Shown piece after piece: positions 1-9,239 of a DNA stretch of 62,230 nucleotides (positions are counted from its first letter, which is position 1; every line of letters begins with the position of its first letter). The DNA is taken from positions 1 to 62,230 of the forward strand of contig CAVXOY010000022.1 of the NCBI GenBank assembly GCA_963763495.1, in the 5' to 3' direction. Under the pieces are notes generated by a model that had not been told where the DNA came from, ran no database searches, and was given only the letters and a program-made list of their open reading frames with translations. A program made the translations under genes and the position numbers. The DNA comes from DAOUEO01 sp963763495 (GTDB taxonomy: Bacteria; Chloroflexota; Dehalococcoidia; DSTF01; JALHUB01).

Positions 1-2267
1 GCCCTGAATGGCCCGCGGCAGGCCCTCTCGATAGCCGCGAGCCAGGTCAGCAACGGGCACGCTCACAGCATCGCCGATGACCAGCCGCTCGCCGCCGGCC
101 CGCCCTAGATACGTGAGGGGAACGTCGAAGCGACGGGCTTCAGCGTCCACCTCATTCCGGCGTTCCGGCGAGCAAGAGACGACGATTCGCGACTGCCCCT
201 CGCCGAATAGGGCGGCATCCAGGCGGCCGCTTAACCTCAGGCTGGAGCCGTCCAGTCCCAGGCCGCCCTCGATGCAGCACTCAGCCGAGGGTCACCGCCA
301 GCCCGCCGTGGGAGCAGTCGTGGGCGGAGTGGAGGAGCCCGCGTTGGATTCCATGCTAGGCAAGTGCGCTGCACTCGACCTCGAAGTCGAGGTCGATTGC
401 GGCTGGCCGGCCACCAGGGTGTGGACCTGTGCCAGGTATCACTTCCCGCCAGCGTCGCCACCGGGGTTTCCAGTTCCGCGCCCAGAAGGAAGACCTCGTC
501 CCCTGCTGATTGGAAAGCCATGGGGCAACGCTGATCGACGTCCTCCAGTAGGCCGAGCATCCCGATCACCGCGGGCGTCGGCAGCACCGCATCGCCATTG
601 GTCTCGTTGTAGAGGCTGACGTTGCCGGAGATGACCGGCGTGGCCAGCTTCTCGCAGGCGGCGGCCATACCTACGTATGGCCTGCTCCATCTGGTAGTAG
701 ACCTCCAGTTTCTCCGGGTTGCCGAAGTTCAGGCAGTCGGTAAGGGCAATCGGCTCGGCGCCGGCGCAGACGACGTTGCGCGCCGCTTCCGCCACAGCAA
801 TTGCCCCGCCGGTGTAGGGGTCGAGGTAGCAGTAGAGACCGTTGCCGTCATTGGTCAGGGCGATGCCCTTCTTGGTGCCCTTGACGCGCATTGACCGCGG
901 CGTCGCTGCCCGGGGCCACCACGGTGTTGGTCAGCACCTGATGGTCGTATTGACGCCAGACCCAGCGCTTGTCGGCGATCTCGGGAGAGAGGAATCAGAC
1001 GGAGCAACGCCGCCGAAGCCCGTGTCGTTCCCGCGTCAGCTTCAACTAGACCGTCGATGGCGGGGTCGGTCAGATCGGGCAAGGAAGCCAGATTGTAAGA
1101 CTGGGAGTCGCTTCAGATAAGCAGGTCCTTGCCGTCACGGCGGTACTCCGGCGGGTTGGTGAACACCGTTACGGGGACCGACCGTCACCATCTTCCTGGT
1201 CGCCGTCCCGCACGTGGGAGTGTAGCCGTCGTCCGTCACCTTGCCGATGATGTCGCAGCGTATCTCCCAGTGCTGGAAAAGCCGCCGGATATCCTCCTCG
1301 TGCTCCGTCTTGACGAAGACCAACATCCGTTCTTGCGATTCCGAGAGCATGACCTAAAACGGCACCATCCCTCGCTCTCGTCGCGGCACGCAGGCGATGT
1401 CGATATCAATACCCGCGCCGCCACGCTCGGCGGCCTCGACGCTGGAGCTGGTGAGGCCGGCTGCCCCCAAATCCTGGATACCGACTACCCAATCGGGATG
1501 TTCTCGGCGAATTCCCCAGGCAGGCCTCCATGAGCAGCTTTTCCAGGAAGGGGTTACCGACCTGGACGGTAGGACGCAACTCGGCGCTTGACTCGTCGAA
1601 GACGCGCGAGGCCAGCACGTTCGCCCCGCCGATGCCGTCGCGGCCGGTGTCGGAGCCCACCGAGCATCACCAGATTGCCGGGACCCTTGGCGCAACCGGG
1701 CATCAAATCGTCGATCCGCGCCACGCCGACGCACATGGCGTTGACCAGAGGGTTGGCGGAGGTAGGCGTCGGCGAAGCTCACCTCGCCGGCGACGAGGGG
1801 ATGCCCAGGCAGTTGCCGTAGCCGCCGATGCCCCCCACGACGCCGCCGAAAAGATAGCGGTTGCGGCGGTCAGAGAGAGGGCCGAAGCGCAGGGAGTCGA
1901 GTATGGCGATGGGCCGCGCCCCCATAGCGAAGATGTCGCGCACGATGCCGCCGACGCCGGTCGCTGCCCCCTGGTAGGGCTCGATGGCCGAGGGGTGGTT
2001 GTGCGACTCCACCTTCATCACGATGCAGTAGCCGTCGCCGATGTCTACGGCGCCGGCGTTCTCGCCGCCCATGCGGGTGAGAATGCGAGGGCCGCTATTG
2101 GGCAGGAGGCGGAGGAGGGGCTTACTGTTCTTGTAGCCGCAGTGCTCGCTCCATAGGGCGCCGAACATGCCCAATTCCACTTCATTCGGCTCCCGGCCCA
2201 GCCGCTCGACGATCAGCCGGTACTCATCCAGAGACAGCGCGAGTTCCTCTAAGTACACGTTCGTCAA
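1..2267 (-). CDS. purL: Phosphoribosylformylglycinamidine synthase subunit PurL (many frameshifts)
   Basis: PurL makes formylglycinamidine ribonucleotide from FGAR, ATP and ammonia supplied by PurQ (purine step 4). The first 162 codons read cleanly, with WSEHCGYKNSK and MKVESHNHPSAIEPYQGAA, the PurL ATP-binding signatures. The rest is recovered only by changing frame about eight or more times; pieces include the AGAEPIALTDCLNFGNPEK region (about 700-790) and ISGNVSLYNETNG (about 590-635). The last bases (1-75) still encode a PurL-like C-terminus, so nearly the whole gene (about 755 codons) is here and its stop lies just outside. The start is a TTG at 2267, 10 nt after the preceding gene. Domain conservation in every frame argues for base-level assembly errors near a contig end rather than a pseudogene. 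Confidence 0.9.
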
Positions 2268-2277
2268 CAGCCATAGT

Positions 2278-2652
2278 TCACTCGAATTCGTAGATTATTC
2301 GTTTGCCTTCCAAGTAGTGAGAAGAGTAACGCAGTTCCTCGGGTTGAGTATCATCTCCGATCTCGAACAGAATGACCGCTTCTATCAACGTGTCGTCGCC
2401 GAACTTGACCGGCGTCGGGCGCCCGCCTGCCACCGCCAGCAGCGGGTCGTGCCATTTGCCGTCGCTGTCCTTCAGAGCGAAGTCCGAGTCCCACACCCTG
2501 CGGGTATGGCCGCTATCGTTGTCTAGCTCGAACCAGAAGGCGACGAGCCGCTTGTCTTCTTCGGGTATCAGGAGAGAGAAGGAGTCGTCGGCGGGGTCCA
2601 AGGCGTTGACCAGGGAAATATCCACGCCCCAGAAATCGACCGAGGGTTTCAT
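2278..2652 (-). CDS. Ig-like (DUF4352/MPT63-like) extracytoplasmic domain, probably the C-terminal part of the upstream DUF4389 protein
   Basis: A 124-codon frame with hydrophilic beta-rich sequence: an early FWGVDISL strand, then LVAFWFELDN and a WDSDFALKDSDGKW hairpin. This resembles the DUF4352/telokin-like immunoglobulin fold of secreted Gram-positive proteins. It has no signal peptide of its own. The upstream DUF4389 frame ends in a TM helix followed by VRVPVSYDDLTAGRVSS right where this frame opens, so I infer one protein (membrane anchor plus external Ig-like domain) split by a one-base shift near 2655. An independent gene starting at ATG 2652 is the alternative. The family assignment is tentative. 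Confidence 0.6.
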   Translation of the reverse strand: MKPSVDFWGVDISLVNALDPADDSFSLLIPEEDKRLVAFWFELDNDSGHTRRVWDSDFALKDSDGKWHDPLLAVAGGRPTPVKFGDDTLIEAVILFEIGDDTQPEELRYSSHYLEGKRIIYEFE

Positions 2653-2678
2653 AGCTGGAAACGCGTCCGGCCGTTAGG

Positions 2679-3389
2679 TCATCGTAGGAGACGGGCACCC
2701 GCACCGTCTGCCGGCCAACAATTGCTGCGGCGATGATCATGGCGATAAGACCCGCTCCCAGGAGGCAGCCGATGACCGATGAGACTATGTAGGTGTCGCG
2801 GCCGGCGGGGCCGGCTTCGTCCGAGAGGCTGAACGGTGGGAATTCGTCCCGCAGCGAAATGGTGTAGGCATTCACCCGCGTTTGCCAGCGAAGAACGCCG
2901 CCGACGAACCCGTGCAGCCCCTTGGGGAAGCGTCCCACAATAGAGGATCGCAAACCATCCGACCACCATGCAGAACAGCGCAGCAAGCCAGAGGAACTGG
3001 AGCACGAAGAAGTGGGGGATCGATGTGATGGACTTCCAGATTATCAGCTTCCGGCGCGAGACCCTGTCCGGATATTCGACTTCAAACCGGACGGGATGTT
3101 CGCCGTCGAAGGGGGGATAGCTGTCGGTGAGCAGCGCGCCGTAGGAGACGGCCCTGATCGTCCACCGGTGCAGCGCGACCTGCGCGTCAAACATCCAGCG
3201 GGGCATGCGCCCGCGCACGAGGACGGCGATCCAGGTGACGGCGATTATCGCCCAGAGTCCGTAGGAGAGGATCGCGCCGAAGATGACCAGCGGGATCAGC
3301 AGAAAGAGGCGCAGGAGCGTCTTCCAGCGCGACTGGCGCTCCGGATAGTCGACGGCAAGGGTTACGGGGTAGGCAGCGCCTGCCTCCAT
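2679..3389 (-). CDS. DUF4389 domain membrane protein (frameshifted)
   Basis: Two DUF4389 units are visible, each opening with YPVTLAVDYPERQSRW or HPVRFEVEYPDRVSRR and followed by TM helices. The second unit is interrupted near 2940: the C-terminal half (FPKGLHGFVGGVLRWQTRVNAY, then LRDEFPPFSLSDEA and a last TM helix at about 2720-2790) continues in another frame. An SD-like GAGGAGG lies 9 nt before ATG 3389. It is a paralogue of the next gene upstream, and both sit between purQ and purL on one strand, so co-transcription is likely. The family has no established biochemical function; only membrane location can be inferred. Confidence 0.75.
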   Translation of the reverse strand: MEAGAAYPVTLAVDYPERQSRWKTLLRLFLLIPLVIFGAILSYGLWAIIAVTWIAVLVRGRMPRWMFDAQVALHRWTIRAVSYGALLTDSYPPFDGEHPVRFEVEYPDRVSRRKLIIWKSITSIPHFFVLQFLWLAALFCMVVGWFAILYCGTLPQGAARVRRRRSSLANAGECLHHFAAGRIPTVQPLGRSRPRRPRHLHSLIGHRLPPGSGSYRHDHRRSNCWPADGAGARLLR

Positions 3390-3415
3390 ACTAACGGTCC
3401 TCCTCGCTCATGGCC

Positions 3416-3998
3416 TCACGGGGCCAGGCTGAACGGCGGGTACTCGTCGCGCAGCAGCAAGAACGTAGGCATTGACGCGCGCGCCCCAGCGGTTGAATCC
3501 CACTGCGAACCTGAACAAGCCCGCAGGGTAGCGGCCGGTGAACAGAATCGCGAACCAGGCAATGATCAGCGTTATGAAGTACGCGATGCCGACGAACAAC
3601 AGGACGATGATGTTTGGGATAATCAGCAGCCACTTCACGAATATGAGAAGTCGCGATAGCTTCTCCGGGTACTCGATGTCGAAGGTCACAGGGTACTGGC
3701 CGGCTGATAGGGAGAACGGTGGGTAATCATCGCGCAAGAAAAGGATGTACGCATTCACATTGTTATCCCAGCGGTAGATGCCGACGACGAAATCGAACAT
3801 CCCCTTCGGATAGCGTCCGGTGAAGAGGATGGCGAACCAGGCGATGAACGTCATTATTTCCGCGACGGCCATTAGAGCATACAGGATTATCAGATGAGGT
3901 ATGGCCAGCAGCCACTTGACGAATATCAGCCAGCGGGAAAGTCTCTCCGGGTACTCAACGTCGAAAGCCAGGGGATAGGTGGTCTCAGCGGTACTCAT
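3416..3998 (-). CDS. DUF4389 domain membrane protein, two tandem units
   Basis: Two repeats of the DUF4389 pattern: YPLAFDVEYPERLSRWLIF and YPVTFDIEYPEKLSRLLIF, each followed by two TM helices, an AWFAILFTGRYP segment and a closing NAYxLxLRDxYPPFSL motif. There is one indel near 3470: the frame as read runs to a late stop at 3408, but removing one base restores LLRDEYPPFSLAP followed by TGA at 3416. A strong SD AAAGGAGG sits 6 nt before ATG 3998. It is the first of the two paralogues downstream of purQ. Integral membrane; function unknown. Confidence 0.8.
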
Positions 3999-4047
3999 GG
4001 TCTCCCTCCTTTGAGAACTCTGCTTGCCACAAGCTCCCTCCGACGCT

Positions 4048-4752
4048 TTAGCTAGAGAGCGCGCCTACCGCGCTCTTCAGGATTGATCGCCAGATGAACA
4101 GGCCATCCTCGCCGCCCATCAGCGCCTCGCTGGCCCGCTCCGGGTGGGGCATCATGCCCAGCACATTCCCGCGCTTGTTGATGATGCCGGCGATATTGTT
4201 CAGAGAGCCGTTGGGATTGGCCTCGGGCGTGATCGCTCCCTCCGGCGTCGCGTAACGGAAGACGACCTGTCCTTTTTCCTCCAGCAGGGCAAGGGTGTCG
4301 GCGTCCGCATAGTAGCTTCCTTCGCCGTGCGATATGGGGATGCGGATGACTTGACCGGGCCGGCAGGCGCTACTGAAGGGCGTTTCCGCATTCTCGACGC
4401 GGAGATCGGCGGGCTGACAGCGGAACTGGAGGCTGTCGTTGCGCATGAGGGCGCCGGGTAGGAGGCCGGACTCACACAAGATCTGAAAACCGTTGCAGCT
4501 CCCGAACACCAGCCGGCCCGCCTCCGCATGTCGCACCACCGCCTCCATCACCGGCGAGAAGCGGGCGATGGCGCCTGTGCGGAGATAGTCGCCGTAGGAG
4601 AAGCCGCCCGGCAGGACGATGCAATCGTACTTCGAGAGGTCACGCTCGCGATGCCAGACGTAGTCGACCTCTTGTTCGAGGATGGTGTCCAGGACGTAAT
4701 GACAGTCCCCGTCACTCCAGGTGCCGGGGAACACTACTACAGCAAAGCGCAT
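4048..4752 (-). CDS. purQ: Phosphoribosylformylglycinamidine synthase subunit PurQ (glutaminase)
   Basis: Class I glutamine amidotransferase subunit that feeds ammonia to PurL. Starts MRFAVVVFPGTWSD; the nucleophile is the Cys in VFGSCNGFQIL and the His/Glu pair lies in MMPHPERASE. Also visible are LPGGFSYGDYLR and the PurQ-typical RNDSLQF. I chose ATG 4752 over the GTG 33 nt upstream because AAAGGA lies 6 nt before it and the protein then begins like other PurQs. A TATAAT hexamer reads on this strand at 4791-4796, but I see no matching -35. It is separated from purL by the two DUF4389 genes, an unusual insertion. No purS is seen in the window. Confidence 0.93.
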   Translation of the reverse strand: MRFAVVVFPGTWSDGDCHYVLDTILEQEVDYVWHRERDLSKYDCIVLPGGFSYGDYLRTGAIARFSPVMEAVVRHAEAGRLVFGSCNGFQILCESGLLPGALMRNDSLQFRCQPADLRVENAETPFSSACRPGQVIRIPISHGEGSYYADADTLALLEEKGQVVFRYATPEGAITPEANPNGSLNNIAGIINKRGNVLGMMPHPERASEALMGGEDGLFIWRSILKSAVGALSS

Positions 4753-4880
4753 GGGAAATCCTTTTCTGTTGTTAGGAGCGGCCACTCCTAATTATACATG
4801 AGTGAGATCGTTAGTCCTAGAAGATTCTCCGGCGGGGCAGCAGCGCCGGAAGTGACCGTTGTTGAGCGGTCCACCCGTCG

Positions 4881-7127
4881 CTATTGGCGCTTCTTGGAGG
4901 GGGTAGTGGGTGAGGGGGAGGGAAAACGCAGCCGGCGGGAGGGCTTCTTTGAGCTGCCCTCGGGGGCGGCCGGGTACTCCAGGCGGGGGTGATATACGCC
5001 GCGGAGGGTGGATTTGAAGGACTCGGCTGCTATCTTGATCTCGCGCAGCGTGAGGTCTGACTCGTCGAGTTGTCCTTCAGCCAGACGTTCCGCGATGACC
5101 TCGTCCACCATTGTGTCGATTCGTTCCGGAGAACGGTCGCCGCCGGCCCGGATCGTCGCTTCCACCGAGTCGGCGAGCATGACTATCGCCACCTCCCGGC
5201 TTTGGGGCTTGGGACCGGGGTAGGTGAACAGCGATGGGTCGACCTTCTCGCCGGCTTCTGTCGCCTTGCGGTAGAAGTACGCAGCTTGGCCTGTTCCGTG
5301 GTGCTGGGTGATGAAGTCCCGCACCTGGGGAGGGAGACCGTGTTCTCGGGCCAATTCCAGACCGTCGGCTACGTGGCGCAGAACGATCTGGGCGCTGCGG
5401 CGGAAATCCAGCTTGTCGTGGGGGTTGCTTCCCGCCAATTGGTTTTCAATGTAGTAGCCGGGCTGCTTCAGCTTGCCCACGTCGTGGAAATAGCAGCCGA
5501 CACGGACGAGGAGGGAGTCAGCGCCGATGAGGTCGGCCGCCCGCTCGGCAAGGTTGCCCAGAATCACGCTATGATGGAACGTCCCCGGCGCCTCGTCCTG
5601 GAGCCGGCGCAGCAGAGGCTGGTTGAGCTGGGCCAGTTCCATGAGCTGGACGCGGGTGGTGATGCCGAAAAGAGATCCCAGTGTGACGAAAGCCCCTGCC
5701 GCCAACATGCCGGATACAGAGCCGCCGATCAGCGCCGCTAGGCCCATCCAGGGGAGATCGATCATCTCGCGGTTGAGGTCCAGGAACCAGGCGGCCGTCA
5801 GCATTGCCATCGAGACCAGGGCGGCGACCATGCCGGCCAGCAGATAGCGGTTCAACCGCTCTGCGCGGTGGACGGCTAGGGTACCTGCTACGCCTCCGAA
5901 ACCGTAGACTCCAGCGGCCCGCAGAGTATCCAAGGGAGCCGAGGTCATGGTCGCTGAGACGCCGGGCAGGTAGACGACGATAAACGTTACCAAGGCTGCC
6001 AGCGCGGCGGCGGTGACGATCGCCAGCCGGGTCTCTAAGAAGGCTGCCAGCATGATGGGGACGGCTGCCAGCGGCAGAGCGTAGGCCAGGAAATGCCGGT
6101 CGTGATCAGGCAAGACGAGGGGAAGATAAAGCTTGGCAGCCAAGGTAGCAAGTGCGGTCGCCACCAATAGAAGGGCAAGACGCCGGAGGTCAACGCTGTC
6201 CTCGGATGGGAAGGCGTAGACGTAGGAGCCGAGAAGGCCGCCGGTAACGATGGATACGAGCAGAATCGCCGCCGCGTTGCGCCATCCGAGTTGGGCGGAG
6301 AGGAGCCCCGCCTCGCGCATCGCTTCGACGGCCGTGCTATCGATGACGTCGCCGCTGCGCACGATCGTCTGGTTCTTAGCATAGGTCACCAGGACCGGCA
6401 CGACCGCTGCCCTTGCTTCCTCTTTCTTCTCCTCAGTCTTCGCAGGGTCCACATCCAGATTGGCGACGACGAACGGCTTCACCATCATGTCCACCAGCGC
6501 CGCCTCGTCCGGGGAGAGGGATGAGTCGATGATCTGGGGAACCTGCTCGCCTATCTGGCCTTCCTGGCCCCGGGTGACCGCCTCGCTAAGGACCTGCCCC
6601 AGCACCCGCTTGGCCTCGCCTGTTACCGTCTGCCACTGATTCGCCGTCATGTCGAGGATGAAGGCTTCATAGCCGGGCGCCAGCAGGTTCTCGGTACCGA
6701 GTAGGGCGCTGAGTTTCTGAGAGCGGCTCAAGTCGGTGGAGTCGCGCACCCGTCCGGCGTCGCCGATGAGCTTGTCCAGCTTCTCAGTCTGTTGCGAGCG
6801 TACTTCAGAGCTGAAGACGAGAACATCCGGCACCGCCTGCGCCGCATTCTCTCGTTCCTTCTCTGTGAGCACCGCGCTCTCGAAAGAGAAGTCCCGCGGC
6901 GCCTGCCAGGTGCGCGAAGCTATGTCGCCCGCATCTACTTGAAGCGATTGCGGGATCACGGGGAGGAGCGCCAAAGCCAGGGCCGCCGCCAGCGCGGTGC
7001 TGAAGATGAGGGCGCGCATGCGGCTCAAGGGCTGGGACGGGCGACGAGAACTCCGCAACGGGTTGGCCTCCTCATCAATGCCGGGGTATCTGGCGCTGCG
7101 TGTGCCCTCAGGCTTTGCTGAAGGCAT
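4881..7127 (-). CDS. pgpH: 7TM-HD family phosphohydrolase (PgpH-type cyclic-di-AMP phosphodiesterase)
   Basis: 748 aa, intact. Order: cytoplasmic N-terminus, TM helix at about 38-58, large extracytoplasmic 7TMR-HDED region (about 60-280), seven-helix membrane core (about 285-490), cytoplasmic HD domain (about 510-700). HD metal ligands are visible as TFHHS (His518/519), YFHDVGKL (His548-Asp549) and LRHVADGLELAREHG. Family members such as Listeria PgpH hydrolyse c-di-AMP to pApA; this is transferred by family. The C-terminal tail is basic and Ser-rich. The usual phoH/ybeY neighbours are absent. The same window carries a c-di-AMP riboswitch and RCK/USP proteins, which fits a c-di-AMP role. Confidence 0.88.
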   Translation of the reverse strand: MPSAKPEGTRSARYPGIDEEANPLRSSRRPSQPLSRMRALIFSTALAAALALALLPVIPQSLQVDAGDIASRTWQAPRDFSFESAVLTEKERENAAQAVPDVLVFSSEVRSQQTEKLDKLIGDAGRVRDSTDLSRSQKLSALLGTENLLAPGYEAFILDMTANQWQTVTGEAKRVLGQVLSEAVTRGQEGQIGEQVPQIIDSSLSPDEAALVDMMVKPFVVANLDVDPAKTEEKKEEARAAVVPVLVTYAKNQTIVRSGDVIDSTAVEAMREAGLLSAQLGWRNAAAILLVSIVTGGLLGSYVYAFPSEDSVDLRRLALLLVATALATLAAKLYLPLVLPDHDRHFLAYALPLAAVPIMLAAFLETRLAIVTAAALAALVTFIVVYLPGVSATMTSAPLDTLRAAGVYGFGGVAGTLAVHRAERLNRYLLAGMVAALVSMAMLTAAWFLDLNREMIDLPWMGLAALIGGSVSGMLAAGAFVTLGSLFGITTRVQLMELAQLNQPLLRRLQDEAPGTFHHSVILGNLAERAADLIGADSLLVRVGCYFHDVGKLKQPGYYIENQLAGSNPHDKLDFRRSAQIVLRHVADGLELAREHGLPPQVRDFITQHHGTGQAAYFYRKATEAGEKVDPSLFTYPGPKPQSREVAIVMLADSVEATIRAGGDRSPERIDTMVDEVIAERLAEGQLDESDLTLREIKIAAESFKSTLRGVYHPRLEYPAAPEGSSKKPSRRLRFPSPSPTTPSKKRQ

Positions 7128-7220
7128 CTGCGGCCAAGCATCATGATAGCAGAAAGAGAGGCCTCGGTAACGAAAGGCTACCTGATGCCGTCAAGGGGAG
7201 AAGCTCCCAGGAACGGGATT

Positions 7221-7613
7221 CTAAGCCTGTCCCTGGGCTTGCTGCTCGAGCAGAAGCTCGGTCACTTTGGTGAGCGCGTCGTAGGCATAAAGGATGTAGT
7301 CACGGGGGTGAAGGTCCAGCTTTACCAGCTTCTCGTCGCGCCCTCCTATCGGGTCGAGCATCTGGCGGGACGAGTCTATGCTGATTTCCAGTTCGTAGAG
7401 GTCACCATCGGCGCCCAGAACGACGCAGCCCCGCTCAGGGCTCTCCGCCGCTCCCCCCTCGACTTCGATGCCATAGGTGAAGAACGAACCGGGGAAGGGT
7501 GGGAAGGGGTCGAGTTGGGAGACGGCCTCGTGCAGCAGATCGCTGAGCTGCCGGGCTGCCGTCTCAACAATCAGGTCGGCCTGTGTCTTGCGGGTCATAG
7601 GGTCGTTGTTCAT
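7221..7613 (-). CDS. Conserved hypothetical protein, 130 aa
   Basis: Acidic soluble protein with no signal peptide or TM segment; I do not recognise the family. It has an amphipathic N-terminal helix (about 8-33), a central segment with GIEVEGG and ERGCVVLGADGDLYELEISID that looks like beta strands, and a C-terminal helix with LHPRDYILYAYDALTKVTELL. The reading frame has natural composition, unlike the opposite-strand frame. AAGGAG is present but about 20 nt before ATG 7613, so the start may be elsewhere or a base may be missing. It precedes pgpH on the same strand. Confidence 0.6.
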   Translation of the reverse strand: MNNDPMTRKTQADLIVETAARQLSDLLHEAVSQLDPFPPFPGSFFTYGIEVEGGAAESPERGCVVLGADGDLYELEISIDSSRQMLDPIGGRDEKLVKLDLHPRDYILYAYDALTKVTELLLEQQAQGQA

Positions 7614-7800
7614 GGTTGGCCTGATCGGGCCATCTCCTTACTTCCCATCGGGGAGTCTGCTGCGATTATAGTGCCCCTTGGGAAACCACGTCCAGGCGGA
7701 GCATGGCGAGCCGGTTGCTGGGAGGGTCTTCTTGTGCTAGCATATTTGCGCATAAGTTATTGAGTTTTATGTTTCAACCTCGCCGGACATCGGGGGAGCG

Positions 7801-8424
7801 ATGCAGGTAACCAGACAGGATATCCTTGATCACCTCCGCCGCCACGGAAGCGGTTCCGTCAAAGAACTCGGTCAACTGCTTGGTCTTACCTCGACCGGTA
7901 TCCGTCAACACCTGACCATACTCGAGCGCGATGGCCTCATCGAAGCGCGCGAGGAACGGGGGCGCGTCGGCCGCCCGGCGCTGGTCTATACCCTAACTCC
8001 CCAGGGCGACTCCCTCTATCCGAAGAAGTACGACGCTTCTGTCCAGCATGCTGATTGAGGAGGTGAAGGCTACGATCGGCACCAGGGGTCTTCAGAGCCT
8101 TCTCCGCCGGGTCGCCATCCGCTTCGCCGATGTCTACCAAGACAGGGTTGAAGGGAAAGACCTACCGGCGCGAATAGAGGAGGTGGCCCGCATCGTTGAG
8201 GAGGAAGGCTGCCTCGTTGACACGGCGCACGACAACGGCACCTACTATCTTTCATCGCTATACTTGCCCCTTCCCCAACGTGGTGGCGACTCATACCAGT
8301 GTTTGTTCGGTGCATGGGGAGTTCATGCGCCGCCTGCTCCAAGCTGACGTCCATCTTGACCAGTTGCATCGCCCAGGGTGACCGTTACTGCACCTACGAG
8401 ATTCGTCCCGCTTCCGCAAAGTAA
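7801..8424 (+). CDS. HTH regulator with a Cys-rich, probably Fe-S-binding C-terminus (SufR-like; frameshifted)
   Basis: N-terminal winged helix (residues 1-80: ILDHLRRHGSGSVKELGQLLG, then TGIRQHLTILERDGLI and a GRVGRPALVYTLT wing). Three frames must be joined after codon 85: IEEVKATIGTRGLQSLLRRVAIRFADVY (8050-8150), GTYYLSS to CPFPNVV, and finally CIAQGDRYCTYEIRP ending at TAA 8422. The joined C-terminus has Cys-x12-Cys, then Cys-x7-Cys, the layout of SufR-type regulators that bind an Fe-S cluster. An SD GGGGGAG precedes ATG 7801. It converges on menG-menA. The regulatory target cannot be read from the sequence. Confidence 0.75.
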
Positions 8425-8478
8425 AGGCCCACAGCAAAGGGATTCCGATTGCAGGGCGCTGAAAGATCGGCGTCGGGC

Positions 8479-9239
8479 CTACTTCTCTTGGCCGGCGCCG
8501 CTGTGCAGCGCCACCGCGCTCAGCCCCATAAGTTGGCATTCTAAAGAAGTGAAGCCTGAGTCCTGCAGCATCCGTGTCAGCTCGTGGTGGTCGGGGAACG
8601 GCCTCAGCGAGTTGGGCAGGTACTCATAGGCCTGCCGGTTTCCCGAAAGCCATCCCCCCAGAAGCGGCACAATACGCTTGAACCATAAGCCGACGACATG
8701 GCGGAAGACCGGTAGGGTGGGCTGAGTCAGCTCTAGGAAGGCGATGCGGCCTCCCCCACGCAGGACGCGGCGGAACTCGACGAAGGCTTCCGGCAGGTCC
8801 GGCAGGTGGCGCAGGAAGAACGCATTGACCAGGCAATCGGCGGTGCCGTCCTTTAGAGGCAGGGCCGTGGCGTCGGCGAGGACGAACGAGATGCGTCCCT
8901 GCAGGCCGTGGCGCTCACCTTCGCCTGCGCCCGACGTAGCATCTCCGGCGACAGGTCGAAACCCAAGATATGGCTCTCCTGGTCGGTGCGGCGGGCGATG
9001 GCTACGGCGAGGTCGGCGGTGCCCGTGCCCATATCCAGGACCAGCTTCGGCTTGTCGGTGGCGACCTTTCGCGCTACCCGCCGCCGCCAGAGCCCGATCT
9101 GCCCCAGAGTTATGACCTGGTTGATGAGGTCATAGCGAAAGGCGATGCTGTCGAATAGGGACCGCACATAGCGGGCCTTGCCGGAGGGTTCACCCGACTG
9201 CCCTCGCCCCTGCTCGCTCCTTCCCTTGGCGTCACTCAC
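8479..9239 (-). CDS. menG: Demethylmenaquinone methyltransferase (UbiE/MenG; one frameshift)
   Basis: Class I SAM methyltransferase doing the last menaquinone step. N-terminal half: YVRSLFDSIAFRYDLINQVITLG (UbiE signature) and motif I VLDMGTGTADLA. The frame shifts near 8885, after which NAFFLRHLPDLPEAF and PFPDHHELTRMLQDSGF follow to the stop at 8479. The GTG start at 9239 overlaps the ATGTGA end of menA, so the two are translationally coupled. UbiE proteins can act on ubiquinone or menaquinone precursors; the neighbouring MenA-like gene favours menaquinone. Confidence 0.88.
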
